From Nymphalis io (lineage: Eukaryota; Arthropoda; Insecta; Lepidoptera; Nymphalidae): a stretch of DNA of 64,000 nt. Under the pieces are notes generated by a model. The model searched no databases. It was not told where the DNA came from and saw only the letters and a program-made list of their open reading frames with translations. Below, piece by piece: positions 1-11,356 of this stretch. The stretch lies in assembly GCF_905147045.1 (NCBI RefSeq), contig NC_065897.1, forward strand, positions 13,097,001 to 13,161,000, written 5' to 3'. The translations under genes and the position numbers were made by a program. Every line of letters starts with the position of its first letter. Within the stretch, counting starts at the first letter, position 1.

Positions 1-1339
1 TATGGTAATCAAATCTATTCCAAAACAATGCATTATTTGCAAAGTCGTTTTTATAAAATATTAATTCCTATGCTTTCATAATAATTGGCATAAGTTTAAT
101 ATCGAGACAAGACCATAGACCGTTTTTAGCACCATTTATAGCTTTGACAATTCTATTCAATTCAATTCCATTTATTTACTTTAAGCATGATATACATGCT
201 TAGTCACCACACCTATGACATCCAAATATTTTAACTTAAATTATTAATGAAAATTACTTTAATCTAATTACAAGGTATTACATTACATTATAATTCTTAA
301 TTTAAATAATACTTATAAAATTGATAAATAAATGTCAAATATTTATTGCAGGAATATATTATTAAAACGGGTAGTTGAGTATGTTGTTCGAAAATACTCA
401 CACATACATACGTGTTTATTTTTGGTTTGTAAATAACTTTGTAAGTTAAAGTTTATAGGCTAGGTAGGTACCTCATTTCGTTGCCGCATATATTTATTCC
501 GTTTTTTTTTTCATGTAAATAAAGCATAAATTAAATACAAACAAAAATTAGTAATAGTATGATGATAGTGATCTCTTCAAGTAACACGCAGGTAAAACTA
601 CGAGCACAGCTATTTAATCGATAAATTTGCTACGTAATTAAATAAAACTAATCCATTATGGATTGTAGGATCCATAATCTTTCTGATTTTTCAGCTGTAC
701 CTGACCTTGACTGATAGTGCAACCTTTTAAAAAAAATTTCTGGTTGCTAAAAAGGCACTTCTTTAATTTAATAGAGAAACCCGCGTCTATTGAAGACTGG
801 AGCGACTATTGTGTCCCAAAATATTCATTCGTTAGCAGTGGCTAATGAAAATTTTCCACTAAGAGCGACTTGACTAACCGTCAACGCTACAAACTGACTT
901 GTAGGGCTAGTACAGTCTTTTCCTTATACTCTCAATCGAATAGCGCAATACATACTTCGGGACACCACTCTTTGTCCTAGGCACAAATATCTGTACATAC
1001 TCTCACGATTGTTGACTAACCACGCTTTCAACAAAATGCTATATTGTAATATTAAATTAAATAACAAATCATATTCCTTCGCTAAAAAGACCTTATTTTA
1101 TTTGTAGAACAATCGATGTACAAAGAAGTTTTCCACAGTATTTCTTGTACACTCAACTTTGCTAGATAAAGGCCTGAAACTTATCAGCTTATTCCTTTAC
1201 TAACATACAATAGTATTACATACTTTATCACTACAATGCCAATATCAATCCAATCAACCTAGGTTAAAGGCTAGGGTTCTGCACGGGTCGTGTTCAAACA
1301 ATTACAAATGCGAGACAATGCTCAGTATCAATATTGGCT
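1..1339. other. AT-rich intergenic sequence
   Basis: I see no gene here. It is AT-rich unique-looking sequence with short homopolymers. A slightly less AT-rich stretch at about 780-1020 has no open frame of useful length and matches none of the repeat families seen elsewhere in the window. Confidence 0.6.
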
Positions 1340-1690
1340 TTAAATTTTAGCGCGATCTACTTTCTTGCATAAAATTTTTATGCTAGGATCGAAATTAGAA
1401 TTGAAAAATTGGTTGGATCTCACCGTAGTATTGATAAATTGTATCGCATCAATGATACCGGTCGCACCAGCACCGTGTTTCGTGGCAGCACTCACGGAAC
1501 GCCCTTGCGAAGACAACGCTGCAGAATCCCGATGCTCCACCATAGTCACAATCACTATCCACTGTCACGGCAGCGTCCCTCGTGGAGGTAAACGGTTTAT
1601 TCCTCCAACGACGTTAATCGATTTCTGGAACGTGAGTCACGCGAGTATTCATTTCCGCTTGGCTCATGGCTGTATTAGGCATGTTTCTTA
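1340..1690 (-). other. GC-richer patch, possible minus-strand coding exon
   Basis: Base composition rises sharply against the AT-rich flanks from about 1430 to 1690. On the minus strand an ATG at 1540 opens a frame (MVEHRDSAAL at its start) reading through GAGATGIIDAIQFINTT to a good splice-donor context (GTGAGA) near 1420; without splicing the frame continues to a stop at 1340. Codons such as GCG, GCC, ATC and ACG differ from the AT-biased background. The plus strand is also open in places, so the frame could be a by-product of composition. I do not recognise the product. Alternatives are an old transposon fragment or a conserved noncoding element. Confidence 0.25.
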
Positions 1691-2500
1691 GCTATTATTG
1701 CCCAAGATCGGGGTTAATTAATAATCCAAAAAAACAGGGTATCTGAATAAATAAATTATCGCAATTTAGATACAAGCTAACTTGTGAAGCTACTAAGAAA
1801 CTTATAAAATACGACACACACGGTGTCTATCGCTTTTAAACAAATTGACACGTACTCTCCAAATCTATTTCATCTTATTATATGTTACCATATATTATCT
1901 GCATTCGCTAAATTATAATATTTTCGTATGGTAGTAAAATAAATCATAACTTCTTCTTCGAGTGCCACTCCGACTAGCGAAGATTGGCGTCAGCTTTGAA
2001 TACTCCTTATTGTTCGTAAGCAATCTTATTAAAAAAATCGCAACTGCTTTGATTTAATTTGCATATCCAACGGCTGTAATTCAGGAAGCTAAGCGTATCA
2101 GAACACATGAGTGCGCATGTCCGGCGCTGGCGCTGTCCTGAGAGCAAGAGACCAAGGGGGTCGCTAGACAAACGATCACACGCCCTACTGACTGATAGAT
2201 AAACCATTATATTTTATTTCCATTATTCGGCTGTACAATAAAATAGGCACCCGTCTTATATTTTTCACAACTTGACGTCTGACAACCGACCAGTAACCCA
2301 TAAGATGTCAATCACCTTGTGTGTTGCTATTGTAATAAAATAAGTGACGTCGTATACCCGCTTAAATTTATTATCTCTGACATATATATACATTTCAACT
2401 ATAATTTTCAAGTTAAGGTGTAGTTATAATTATATTATTATAATTTGTTTTTTGCTTTGTAAACATTTACCGCTCATTATACGGTACTGCCAATTAAGAC

Positions 2501-2591
2501 TTCGAGTGTCAGACCAGTAAACGTAAGATTTCGTGCGTCATATGACATCAGCGTAATATTTCGAACGTCAGATGACGTCAGCGTAAGATTT
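2501..2591. repeat. 30-bp tandem repeat with CRE-like palindromes
   Basis: About three units of 30 bp lie head to tail: 2521-2550, 2551-2580, a partial unit from 2581 and a more diverged one just before 2521. Each unit contains a CRE/ATF-like octamer or a near match: TGACATCA at 2543-2550 and perfect TGACGTCA at 2573-2580. Further TGACGT cores occur upstream near 2273 and 2345. Binding by a CREB/ATF factor is inference from the motif only. Confidence 0.55.
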
Positions 2592-3282
2592 GTCATTGTA
2601 AGTGCTTTAATGTGTGCGTGAGATCGGTACATAGTAGGGGCTAACTGAAACTGAAAGTTAAACCCCGGAAAACGAAAAAAAAAGCATTACATGATTAATT
2701 ATAATTCGTAGGTAACTAATAATGTGTTTTAGAGCTCTTGTGTAATCTTTAAGTAGGTTCTTAACATTTTTCAGAAAGGTGAAATCAAAAAGTAACAAAA
2801 AATGGGTAGCGTTTATGAAAGGACATATGTAAGACCTGCTATGTGTCATCAAGAGGCTCCGTGCTCGTGGGTACGTGTCCCTTTAACAATAGGTAATACG
2901 CCCCTAGTAGGTTAATACGCCCCTGAATATGTTTAAGCATGTAAGCAAGCATTCTTTTAGAAATAAACTACATACATATTACATATATATTGTTGCTTGG
3001 CTATAAATGTAAAAGAGACTAAATAGCGAGTAAAATTTAGTCTAACGAATACTACACGTCGCCTATAAATGCATGCAATTATGATGAATGATATCATATA
3101 TAAAGATATATGAATAAGAACTGTTTGTTGTATATAGTATAGCAGAGCTAATAACAAATAACATGGATTATGTCAATCTAAGGTTTGTTTATATCGGCTT
3201 CGATTGGAATAGGGCATAGAGGTCAGCTTAGGACAATTTGGTAAGTACTATAATATTAATTCATAAAAGGTTAATGAAATCA

Positions 3283-3385
3283 GCGGCCTCATTGGTCTAG
3301 TGGCTAATTCAAAAAGGCTGCATTTGAATGTAAAAGTCTGTCTGGTACGCTTTCATGGCTAGGACACTGGACCTTTGGACTGCGG
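3283..3385 (+). repeat. SINE-C head fragment (tRNA-derived)
   Basis: The stretch begins with an A-box-like sequence, TTGGTCTAGTGGCTA, in a context also seen in the longer SINE-C copies near 18.4, 35.6 and 40.4 kb. Only a degraded 5' part remains. Confidence 0.4.
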
Positions 3386-4829
3386 GTCAGAGAAATGAGT
3401 AAAAATATAACATTTGTCAATTAATTTAGTAAGAATTGTTCACATTAAAGCTTTAAATAAATAATAAAAGCTTTATGTGTCATACAGTCTAATTCCACTA
3501 TTTTTATAAATAATAATTCCCAGGTCATTTTTCAATTTTGATCCGGCAGCCTGATATTTGTATTATATGTTGTTTAAATAAACGAATGAAGAAAAGATGC
3601 GGTGCGTCACTCACGTCACGTTACAATCACCGATTTATATTGATTATATCATCATATTTATTTATATATCAGGTATAAATAATTGGTAAATAAAATGCTG
3701 ACATTCAATTTCAAGATATCCTATTTTTTGTATCATGTTATATATTATTTTATATGAATCATTAGGCTTGTATATTATCCATGTCAAAAACTATGCAATT
3801 AAGACGTAAGATCGACAAACTGGTTTTGATTGAATGAATTAAATTACTTAATGGGACACGGCCTAGAAACTACAATAATCATTGCGCTGAATTCCGCATT
3901 CTTTATTACTATGTAATGTATATTACTATGATAATTAGATGACTTGGTATTTATGAGCTTTGTTCACGAAAGGCTAATTCTTAATTTTCACAACTCTCTT
4001 ATCTGGTTGCCTTAATTTCATCAAATGCGGTATCGTCTACATATTATTAAATTTTTTTAATTAATTAAAACTATTATTGTATGGGTGTATGTTGTAACTA
4101 AATTTAAAAACAATTTCACAAAAGAAACTAAGCTCGAATTTAGGACACATATATATATTATAAAAATAAGAAATAATATATATAATAAGCTTTGGCCGGA
4201 CCAAAACAGGTATCACAAACACAGATTAATAATTAAATAATAAATTGCATAAAATATTTATTTATTTGTGTAAAAATTAAACAAACAAATAATTATTCTT
4301 ATGATTAAATGAACTAAATTACTGAGTGAATAAATAAAGCATAGTATGTTATACCAATAGCGAATAATTAAGAATTTTTGAACTACCCATTAATTCTCAT
4401 TAGCTCAAGGACAACCTGTCTTTGCCAAGATGCGGACCCCATTTTAAAACTACCGCGTCGTCTATCCGTTTTTCAGAAGTCGCGATCGGCGCACTGCTAT
4501 TTCGGCTTGCTAATTTTCTGATAAACCAGATTCAAGTCACCTCATTCCTCATATGAAAATAGAAGAAAAAATATAATACACTTATACTTTTTTGGTTTGA
4601 ATGCTTACTTCATAAACAATAAATAATGGTCTAAGAAAGTTATTAAAGTAGTTGTTTATACTTTTTAACTTAATAGTTTTATAAAAATTTTATTCGAAAT
4701 GTAATATTTCTATTGTATTTAAAAAAACTTATCTTTTGTCTGTTAGCAATATGCATGTTTGTATTTTATTTAGTTGTGTAGTATGTTACTTTTCAATTTG
4801 AATTCTTTTTTTATGAGTGTTACCTTTTT

Positions 4830-5139
4830 GCCGAGATGGCCCAGTGGTAAGAACGCGTGAATCTTAACCGATGATCGTGGGTTCAAACCCGGGCAAGCAC
4901 TACTGAATTTTCATGTGCTTAATTTGTGATTATAATTCATCTCGTGCTTTACGGTGAAGGAAAACATCGTGAGGAAACCTGCATGTGTCTAATTTCACTG
5001 AAATTCTGCCACATGTGTATTCCACCAACCCGCATTGGAGCAGCGTGGTGGAATAAGCTCCAAACCTTCTCCTCAAAAAGAGGAGAGGAGGCCTTTAGCC
5101 CAGCAGTGGGACATTCACAGGCTGTTACGGTACGGTACG
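4830..5139 (+). repeat. SINE-A, full-length recent copy with target-site duplication
   Basis: A tRNA-derived SINE of about 310 bp. The head starts GCCGAGATGGCCCAGTGG, carrying a pol III A box (TGGCCCAGTGG), followed by a B-box-like GGGTTCAAACCC. A tRNA-unrelated body follows, then a tail region CCCAGCAGTGGGACATT and short TACGG-type repeats at the 3' end. A perfect 11-bp target-site duplication, GTTACCTTTTT, flanks it at 4819-4829 and 5140-5150, so both ends are exact and the insertion is young. Open frames inside it are not genes. Confidence 0.9.
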
Positions 5140-5407
5140 GTTACCTTTTTATGGTTCGTACTTTTTTTGGTGAATAAAGTTCCTTATTATTATTGTTTCA
5201 CTCATTCACAATTATGCACACAATTTTGGTGAATGTAAAAAATACTTAAAATATAAATGTGTCTTATAAACGTTAATCGTCTCCTTGAATTTAAAATGTC
5301 AATGTATATGATCGGTGATGACCACTTATCACCAAATGACTAATTTCCCTGTCTACCTTCTTATATAAAATAATAAAAATATGTTCATAAAAAATAAAAT
5401 GAAAACA

Positions 5408-5433
5408 TTTTATTAATAAAATTATAATTTATT
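5408..5433 (-). terminator. polyadenylation signals of the cuticular protein gene
   Basis: Two AATAAA hexamers on the minus strand (TTTATT on the plus strand at 5428-5433 and 5408-5413) lie about 300 bases beyond the stop codon at 5732-5734. They are the first good signals downstream and predict a 3' UTR of about 300-340 bases. Confidence 0.55.
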
Positions 5434-5731
5434 ATAAAACAAAATATTACAAAAAATGGTATTTCGATTTTACAAAACGCTCAAGCACAGAACATCGTGG
5501 ACTTTTCGTACAAAAATGGTTTACAATTATAATTAAATCTTAAAACTAATTTTTATTTTAAGGTACGCAGCATTATATACACTCGCGGCCTGCCGCCTGT
5601 CCATCGAACTAGATACCTCACCACACTGCACTATGCGACCGATATTTAAGACTTGTACGTTATTTATATTTATGGCTATATGGACTCAGTCGATCGATAG
5701 AATTATCTAGCTCAGGTATTAAACTAAATAT

Positions 5732-8700
5732 CTAGACCTGAATGCCGTGACCTCTCAGAAAAGCGTCGATTTGTCCCGAAGAAGGGTTCTCTCCCCTCGG
5801 TACGTAGTAGTATTGTGGCGATTGGGGAGCTCGCTGAGGAGCTTGCGATTGAGCGAGAGCTAATCTTTGTGCCTGAGCACGCGCCGCCGCTCTGTCTCTC
5901 TGCAGTTGACTTTGCTGGATTTGCTGCTGTTGAGCAAACAGCTGCTGGGAGCTCTGGAACTGAGTTTCGGCCTGTTGTCTTTGATAGATCACCTGGGCGT
6001 TAACCGGTTGAAGTTGCTGTCTGTACTGGGCGGGACTAGCTTGATCTGCATTTGATGGAATCTGAGGAGATGGGATGAAAGGTCTTTGCTGTTGCTGTTG
6101 AGCAACGTATGGTTGAAGACGTTGGTTGAGGTTTAGTTCTCCCTTAGTTTGAGGCAAAGCCTGGAAGAGCTGGGTATCGTAATGGCCGCTGGAAGGATCG
6201 TAGACTAACTCAGTCGAGTACAACGGATTACCAGAAGGCACAGGTGCTGCGTGGGTAGATTTAGCAGGTGCATTTAACGAATTTGGAGTAGTAGATGGGC
6301 CTTGATTTTCGCGGTGGAATTTCGCGAATTCTGCAGCAAAATCTATTTGTCCCGGTCTTCCTGAGCTGAGCACAGCAGTGGGAGTAGGAGCGGGTGAGTA
6401 TTCGGGCTCGGGGCTGTACTGAATCTGGGGCTTTGGTGTCACTTGTACGACTTGGTGTGGTCTAAAAGTGGTCGCTGGAGGTAGCGCTCTGGGAGTAGTG
6501 ACGGGTACAGGTCGAGGTGTGATAGCGATTTGTTGAGCTGGGTAATTTGGTCGCAGTGCCGGTCTAGCGGGTTGTGGGCGTTGAACCACACGTTGTCTGA
6601 TGTGTTGAAGAGGTTCTTCTTCGGGTTCTTCATCAGCGTCCCTAAAGTCGTTTTGGAAGTAGGTGGTCGCTGGTCGTGCTGTTGTCGGCCTGTAGGCTGG
6701 TCTGCTCGGATAATTTGGTTCTGGGTCATCTCTCTCCGCTGATTCTGGGGCTTGAGCTTCTTGCTCGTCATCGTCAGGTTTGTTCGGATCACAAGGGTTT
6801 CCTGACACATACGTGAACTCTCTTTTATTGCCATCGGGGTCAACGTAGCCGTATTTGCCGCGGACTACACAGTCGGTTCCTCTTGTTTCTTCCTTGAAGG
6901 ATCCATCCGCCGCCTCGTAACCAAATGTAAAGCTACCATCATCGTTCACCTGAAATATAAAACAAGCGTTTAATAAAAATCTATCATTTTCTTACATATT
7001 TCAGCCATTTTGATATTGATAAACATTGAACATCAGTTATTTATCAGATTTTGAGTGATCAAGGTTTTATGCATAATAAGATATTGTTAAAACTTTGTTT
7101 TAATATAACCAACCGCAAATTATCATTGATAATTGGTAGAATTTATTAGTTTAAATTTTTTTTTTGTGTAAACGCTTATTACGTTTTATTTCTGTTCCTT
7201 ACAAATTATATATGCTTACATTTTCGACATTCTAAGAATGTGGTAAATGATGACTTGTAAATATTATTTAATATACCTTGTTATAGTTCCTGATCGTCTG
7301 CACAGGCGGCTGTTTGGGTCCTTCTTGCAGCTGAGATTGTTGCTTCAATCTGGACGGAGCTGAGGATCTGTGAACTGCTCTCGGCTCGTATTCTTCATCA
7401 GCTCGGTCTTGAGCTTGGTATAGTCCATCGTAAGCATCTTGTGGTACTAAAACCACCTGGAAATCATAAAAATCTAATTAAACTGGTTTAATTTACGTTA
7501 TTATTTGAGGAACGCTCGACATGTTTCGGGAAGTTCTCGTAGTTTTTATTTACTTAGAAGAACTGTACTTAAGTACTACTTACTATGTACCCAATTTGTT
7601 GGGAAAAAGGGTTACTACTGAATTACTTGCCGGATTTTCTAAGTAAAATCTACGTAGTGGTCTGTAAAATAACTACTCAAATGTTATTGATAAGCTCCAA
7701 CTTGAATAAAGAATGTCTTATCTTTATTTTGAAATAGGTTATATTAATCATAAGATTTATGACACGAGAGATAACTAATCCATCCACCTTTAGAAAGATA
7801 ATTAAGTTTTTATTTCGTTTATAAAAAACAATTTTCTGATAAATTAATATTAATGTATAAAAAGCGTGAAATTGCTAACGTAATTGATAAATAACATTCT
7901 GACCTTCGCTTTTGATTATGTTTTTCTACGTAACCTATTAATGGAAGTTATTTAATGAGAACTTTAATAATCTGTGGTAAAAGCAAAAAAAAAGCGTAAA
8001 ATTCAGGACACGCGAATAATAATACCTTTTTGCGTCAGAACGTTTTCAATAAACGTTACATGCACTAGCTTTGCATACAAATTCAACCTTGTAGCTTTAC
8101 TCTTATCGCGCCAAATATACGAATAAAAATAAATATCGACCGACATTTAAAAATAACAACAATATTTTATATGATTATTAAGTATTTCAACGTTCTTAAT
8201 ATAGATCTTACTTTAGATAACCTTGTATAATTAAAACAACCAGTAGAAGTTAGTGAATACAAAGAGTTTAAATAAAAGTTCTTAAGCTAATATCTTTCCT
8301 TATTTAATTTTAATCTGTTTTAATATTAAACCAAACATTAATTACTATCCATATGCAGACACAGAAAAACAAAGACAAATAAACTATTTTAACATTGAAT
8401 TTAAGCGATACCATTGGTTGACATCTTAAATACTCTACAGTTCGTTTTGTATGTCATAAAAATTGTCATCGGAAGTTTCAATATACACTCGGTAATACAA
8501 TTTAAATAATACAAATAAATAAATAAACTGAATAGTAATATGTAGCACGGCTCTTTGTATCAGCTTTGTTAGAGATATTATAATAATTAATCACAGCATA
8601 TTAGAACGTTTTGAATCGTTAGTAATTGAAACTTACTTGTTGACCCCTTTCTTGTGCCTGAGGCTCGTAGTCGTAAGCGTCAACTTGCTGCTGGAGGCGT

Positions 8701-8747
8701 GGACGGTGCCTTGCAGCCATCCCTGTCGCTAGCACGAGACATAAAAC
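5732..8747 (-). CDS. Cuticular protein with Rebers-Riddiford chitin-binding domain (CPR family)
   Basis: A secreted structural protein of the cuticle that binds chitin through its RR (chitin_bind_4) domain. Three exons join in phase 0 with canonical GT/AG sites: 8747-8637 (37 residues), 7456-7277 (60) and 6949-5732 (405, stop TAG). The first carries a hydrophobic signal-peptide core, VLCLVLATGMAA, so only a few N-terminal residues are missing. The RR domain opens the last exon (first 56 residues): DDGSFTFGYEAADGSFKEE, then RGKYGYVDPDGNKREFTY, matching the family's aromatic and G-x-Y-x-Y-x-D-P-D-G pattern. Two cysteines flank it at positions 27 and 53 of that exon, which is unusual for RR domains. 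An acidic linker follows, then Pro/Thr/Arg repeats (TTPR, ARPA types) and a Gln-rich C terminus ending HGIQV. At roughly 505 residues it is long for a CPR protein. The RR subgroup is uncertain. Introns are 1,179 and 327 bases; the larger carries an old repeat-D copy. Confidence 0.9.
7612..7745 (+). repeat. Repeat D copy inside the cuticular gene intron
   Basis: The motif TACTTGCCGGATTTTCTAAG and a following CTTGAATAAAG segment match the copies near 34.2, 53.7 and 57.1 kb, where a better-preserved version reads GAGTTTCTTGCC. It looks like the 3' end of a non-LTR element. It is inserted antisense to the cuticular gene. Confidence 0.4.
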
Positions 8748-8802
8748 CTGAAAGACAAAGACAGATATTTTAAAATAAGCTAATATTCAAGTAAAGATTG
8801 AC

Positions 8803-8817
8803 CTTCATCAAATTCAT
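8803..8817 (-). other. Candidate start-codon exon of the cuticular gene
   Basis: On the minus strand this reads ATGAATTTGATGAAG (MNLMK). Spliced in phase 0 to the exon at 8747 it gives MNLMKVLCLVLATGMAA, a textbook signal peptide. Against it: the donor would be GTCAAT, a weak site, and the intron would be only 55 bases. Other in-phase possibilities exist, for example an ATG exon with a GTAAGC donor near 11.57-11.60 kb. Treat the start as unresolved. Confidence 0.3.
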
Positions 8818-10079
8818 GATGTATTTATTTAAGCAATTGTAGAAGTATTTATGGCATACGCATTTCTGCTCCCGCTATTAAAAACGATGTCTTAACGACC
8901 AAACTTAGGTCGCGCGTATTTATTATAATATATATTACAAACACCAAAATTTAAAAAAATAATTGAATAATGAATATAATGAATGATAAAAACTATATTT
9001 AACCTACCTAGACCTCGTGTCTACACGAGGGACAAAGTAGGGTGTGGCAACGTTACAAATTGTAACTTGCCACAAGTACAATAGTAAAAGGTTGAAGAAA
9101 CCAAGTATCAATAAGCTAGTATTGATTTCTATGATACATGTAATCTAAGCAGATGACCTAGATCTTTTGATACTTGATATAATCTCAAAAACCTAAAACC
9201 TTCGTCATTTTATCTGCCCTCTAAAGGCCAAATCCAGTAGATAATGATATTAATAGAATAAAACATTAAAAAAAATTGAGTTGAGAACATCTCCTTTTTT
9301 AAAAATGAGCTGATTTAAAAGTGCATAGCTCAATACTAAATAGGGCAAATAATTAGTTTTTATATCTATTCCAGGCAACCCGAAAGAAACGAAGACTGAC
9401 TAAGGCTGTGTTATCACTTACTAAAATATCTTATAGCAGCGATAACTTCGTTGTCTTTGTATCGTTAACTCAGTTTTTTTTAATATATAATAATATTAAT
9501 CACCAGTAATGTATATAGTTTTGAAATAACGAAACAATACAAGAAGGACTCGTAAAATATAATAATTGTATATTTAAATTAGTCTTGGGAATATTTCTCA
9601 ATTCTCGTAATAATTTTGCTGCAACTCATTGTTGAAACTTTTCAAAACCTAAATCTGCAATTAGTACCTAATTAGCATTTCAAATGACTACTCCGAATGA
9701 CAAAACAATGATTGCCAAAAAGTAATTTAAGCTAGCACGAGAAATTGTCAAACGATTCAAAAGTATTTTTCTTTACATTGTACCTCTCACGATTACAATA
9801 ATTTGAAAATAACTATTTAAAATTGATGCGAGTCATATATATTTTAATGAATTTCTATTTCTAATTAGTGATTAAATACGATATAAACTTTATTTAATAA
9901 GGCTCTCTAACAATGACCTTTGATTCGTGACAAGAAGAAATAAACGTAAAACTACCACGATTTCAAAATTTGGGTCTATACACAAGAACTAGAAGAATCT
10001 TTGTAGTATGTTTGAATTATTTATATAAAATTTAACACATATTATACATAATATATATTATATAATCTACATAAAAGAA

Positions 10080-10320
10080 CAACAGTAACAGAAGAGTTGG
10101 AGAAGGTTTGGAGCTTATTCCACCACGCTCCTCCAATGCGGGTTGGTGATTCCATTCCATGTTTATTCAAAAATGTAGCAGAATTTCAGTGAAATTCGAC
10201 ACATGAAGGTTTCCTCGCGATGTTTTCCTTCACAGTCAAGCACGAGATGAATTATAATAACAAATTAAGCACATGAAAATTCAGTGGTGTTTGCCCGGGT
10301 TTGAACCACGTTCATCTTTT
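10080..10320 (-). repeat. SINE-A, truncated diverged copy
   Basis: The minus-strand body of SINE-A, including the GGAGCTTATTCCACC block, the GGTTTCCTC block and a B-box remnant, ends before the A-box head, so the 5' end is lost. Several substitutions make it older than the 4.8 kb copy. Confidence 0.75.
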
Positions 10321-10689
10321 AACATAAATGTTTTTATATTACATATCGAGCTATTTCGTTCAGGTCTAAATATTTTGATGTAACGGACTTTATTTATTAG
10401 CTTAATTATTTCTTCATTGCCAGTTTTATTACTGTAGTTACGCAATTCAATATCTAATGAGGAAAATATTTATAAATAAGCTTAAGAAACGTTATTTACT
10501 TTGCAAACATTATGGTAATATTGTGAAATTAGAATTGTAGTGAAACCCGGACACTATAATTGTTTTTTAATTTTTAACATTTTAAGAAATATGTAATCAC
10601 TTAATATTTCATTCACTATCATTTATGAGCTTTTAACGTAATAACGTTATAATAAATATATCCGTCAAGAAATTTTCAGTTCCAAATTC

Positions 10690-10800
10690 CAGATTTGGAA
10701 CTTCGCAGTGTTTTTGTTTGCACACGTTGCTCACTGGAGAAGTATAATATCTCCTGACTTCTTGGTTAGTTTTCGCTGAGAATGGCCGCCGTGATTAAAG
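10690..10800 (+). repeat. SINE-C 3' fragment
   Basis: Contains TATAATATCTCCTGACTTC and GAGAATGGCCGCC, the same 3' blocks as the fuller SINE-C copy at 35.5-35.9 kb. The head is absent. Confidence 0.5.
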
Positions 10801-11346
10801 TCATTCAAAACTCGCAAGGTTTTAATGCAGCTTTAATCTTTGGAGATATAACTAGCTCTAGAAATCGATGAGATTTTTCACACATATTTTGCAAACTTAC
10901 TATTGAAATATTTTCAAAGTAATAAAGTGTTTTATACAATAGGCAATATACACTTAAATTTATAATAACGTCAAAGTCTCATATTAAAAAAAAAACAATT
11001 AACGTTGATTAATTAAACTAATGAGTTAAATGTCACACGCGACTTAAGTGGACATAATATAGCCACAAGCCATTTCATATCTTATGTATTTATAATAAAA
11101 TTCAAACCGTATTTAACAATTAATACCGATTATGAAACATAATATATATTATACTAAAATTGAAATAAGCTAAGTAAAAATTGTGGGCATACCGACCTAG
11201 TTAGTCTATAATATAACAGGGCATCCATGCCTCGGGGAAAAGTGAGACAGAGCAAAAAGTATATTTTGCGTAACGTTATAGGTATGCGGTGTAACTCACA
11301 AGTAGGCGTGGAACGATTAAAACACTTGTCTCGACTTGTAATGTTG

Positions 11347-11356
11347 CTTTTTATAG
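11347..11356 (-). promoter_or_regulatory. Candidate TATA box upstream of the cuticular gene
   Basis: The minus strand reads CTATAAAAAG, a good TATA element. About 50 bases further on (plus coordinate about 11300) comes a strong donor-like CTT/GTGAGT, so a short noncoding first exon is possible. No ATG lies between, and a link to the cuticular gene 2.6 kb downstream is inference. Confidence 0.25.

Larger units (their letters stand above)
1700..4818. other. AT-rich intergenic sequence with small repeats
   Basis: No gene is supported. The segment holds a CRE-like tandem repeat at 2501-2591, a SINE-C head near 3283-3385 and otherwise simple AT-rich sequence with short (TA)n tracts, for example at 4150-4190. 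Confidence 0.6.

Noticed and set aside
1365..1691. 108-codon plus-strand frame
   Set aside because: It begins at a TTG codon, contains no motif and lies opposite the better minus-strand candidate; I report only the patch as a whole.
4830..4900. Functional tRNA gene
   Set aside because: A and B boxes are present, but no acceptor stem can be formed and the sequence continues into the SINE body. The same holds for the minus-strand tRNA-like piece near 45.9 kb.
4926..5232. Open frames of 65-100 codons repeated at 5.0, 17.2, 38.9 and 52.8 kb
   Set aside because: Near-identical translations arise because they are the body of SINE-A; SINEs are noncoding.
6439..6843. 134-codon minus-strand frame inside the cuticular exon
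   Set aside because: An out-of-frame shadow of the 405-residue exon, which has the RR domain and splice sites.
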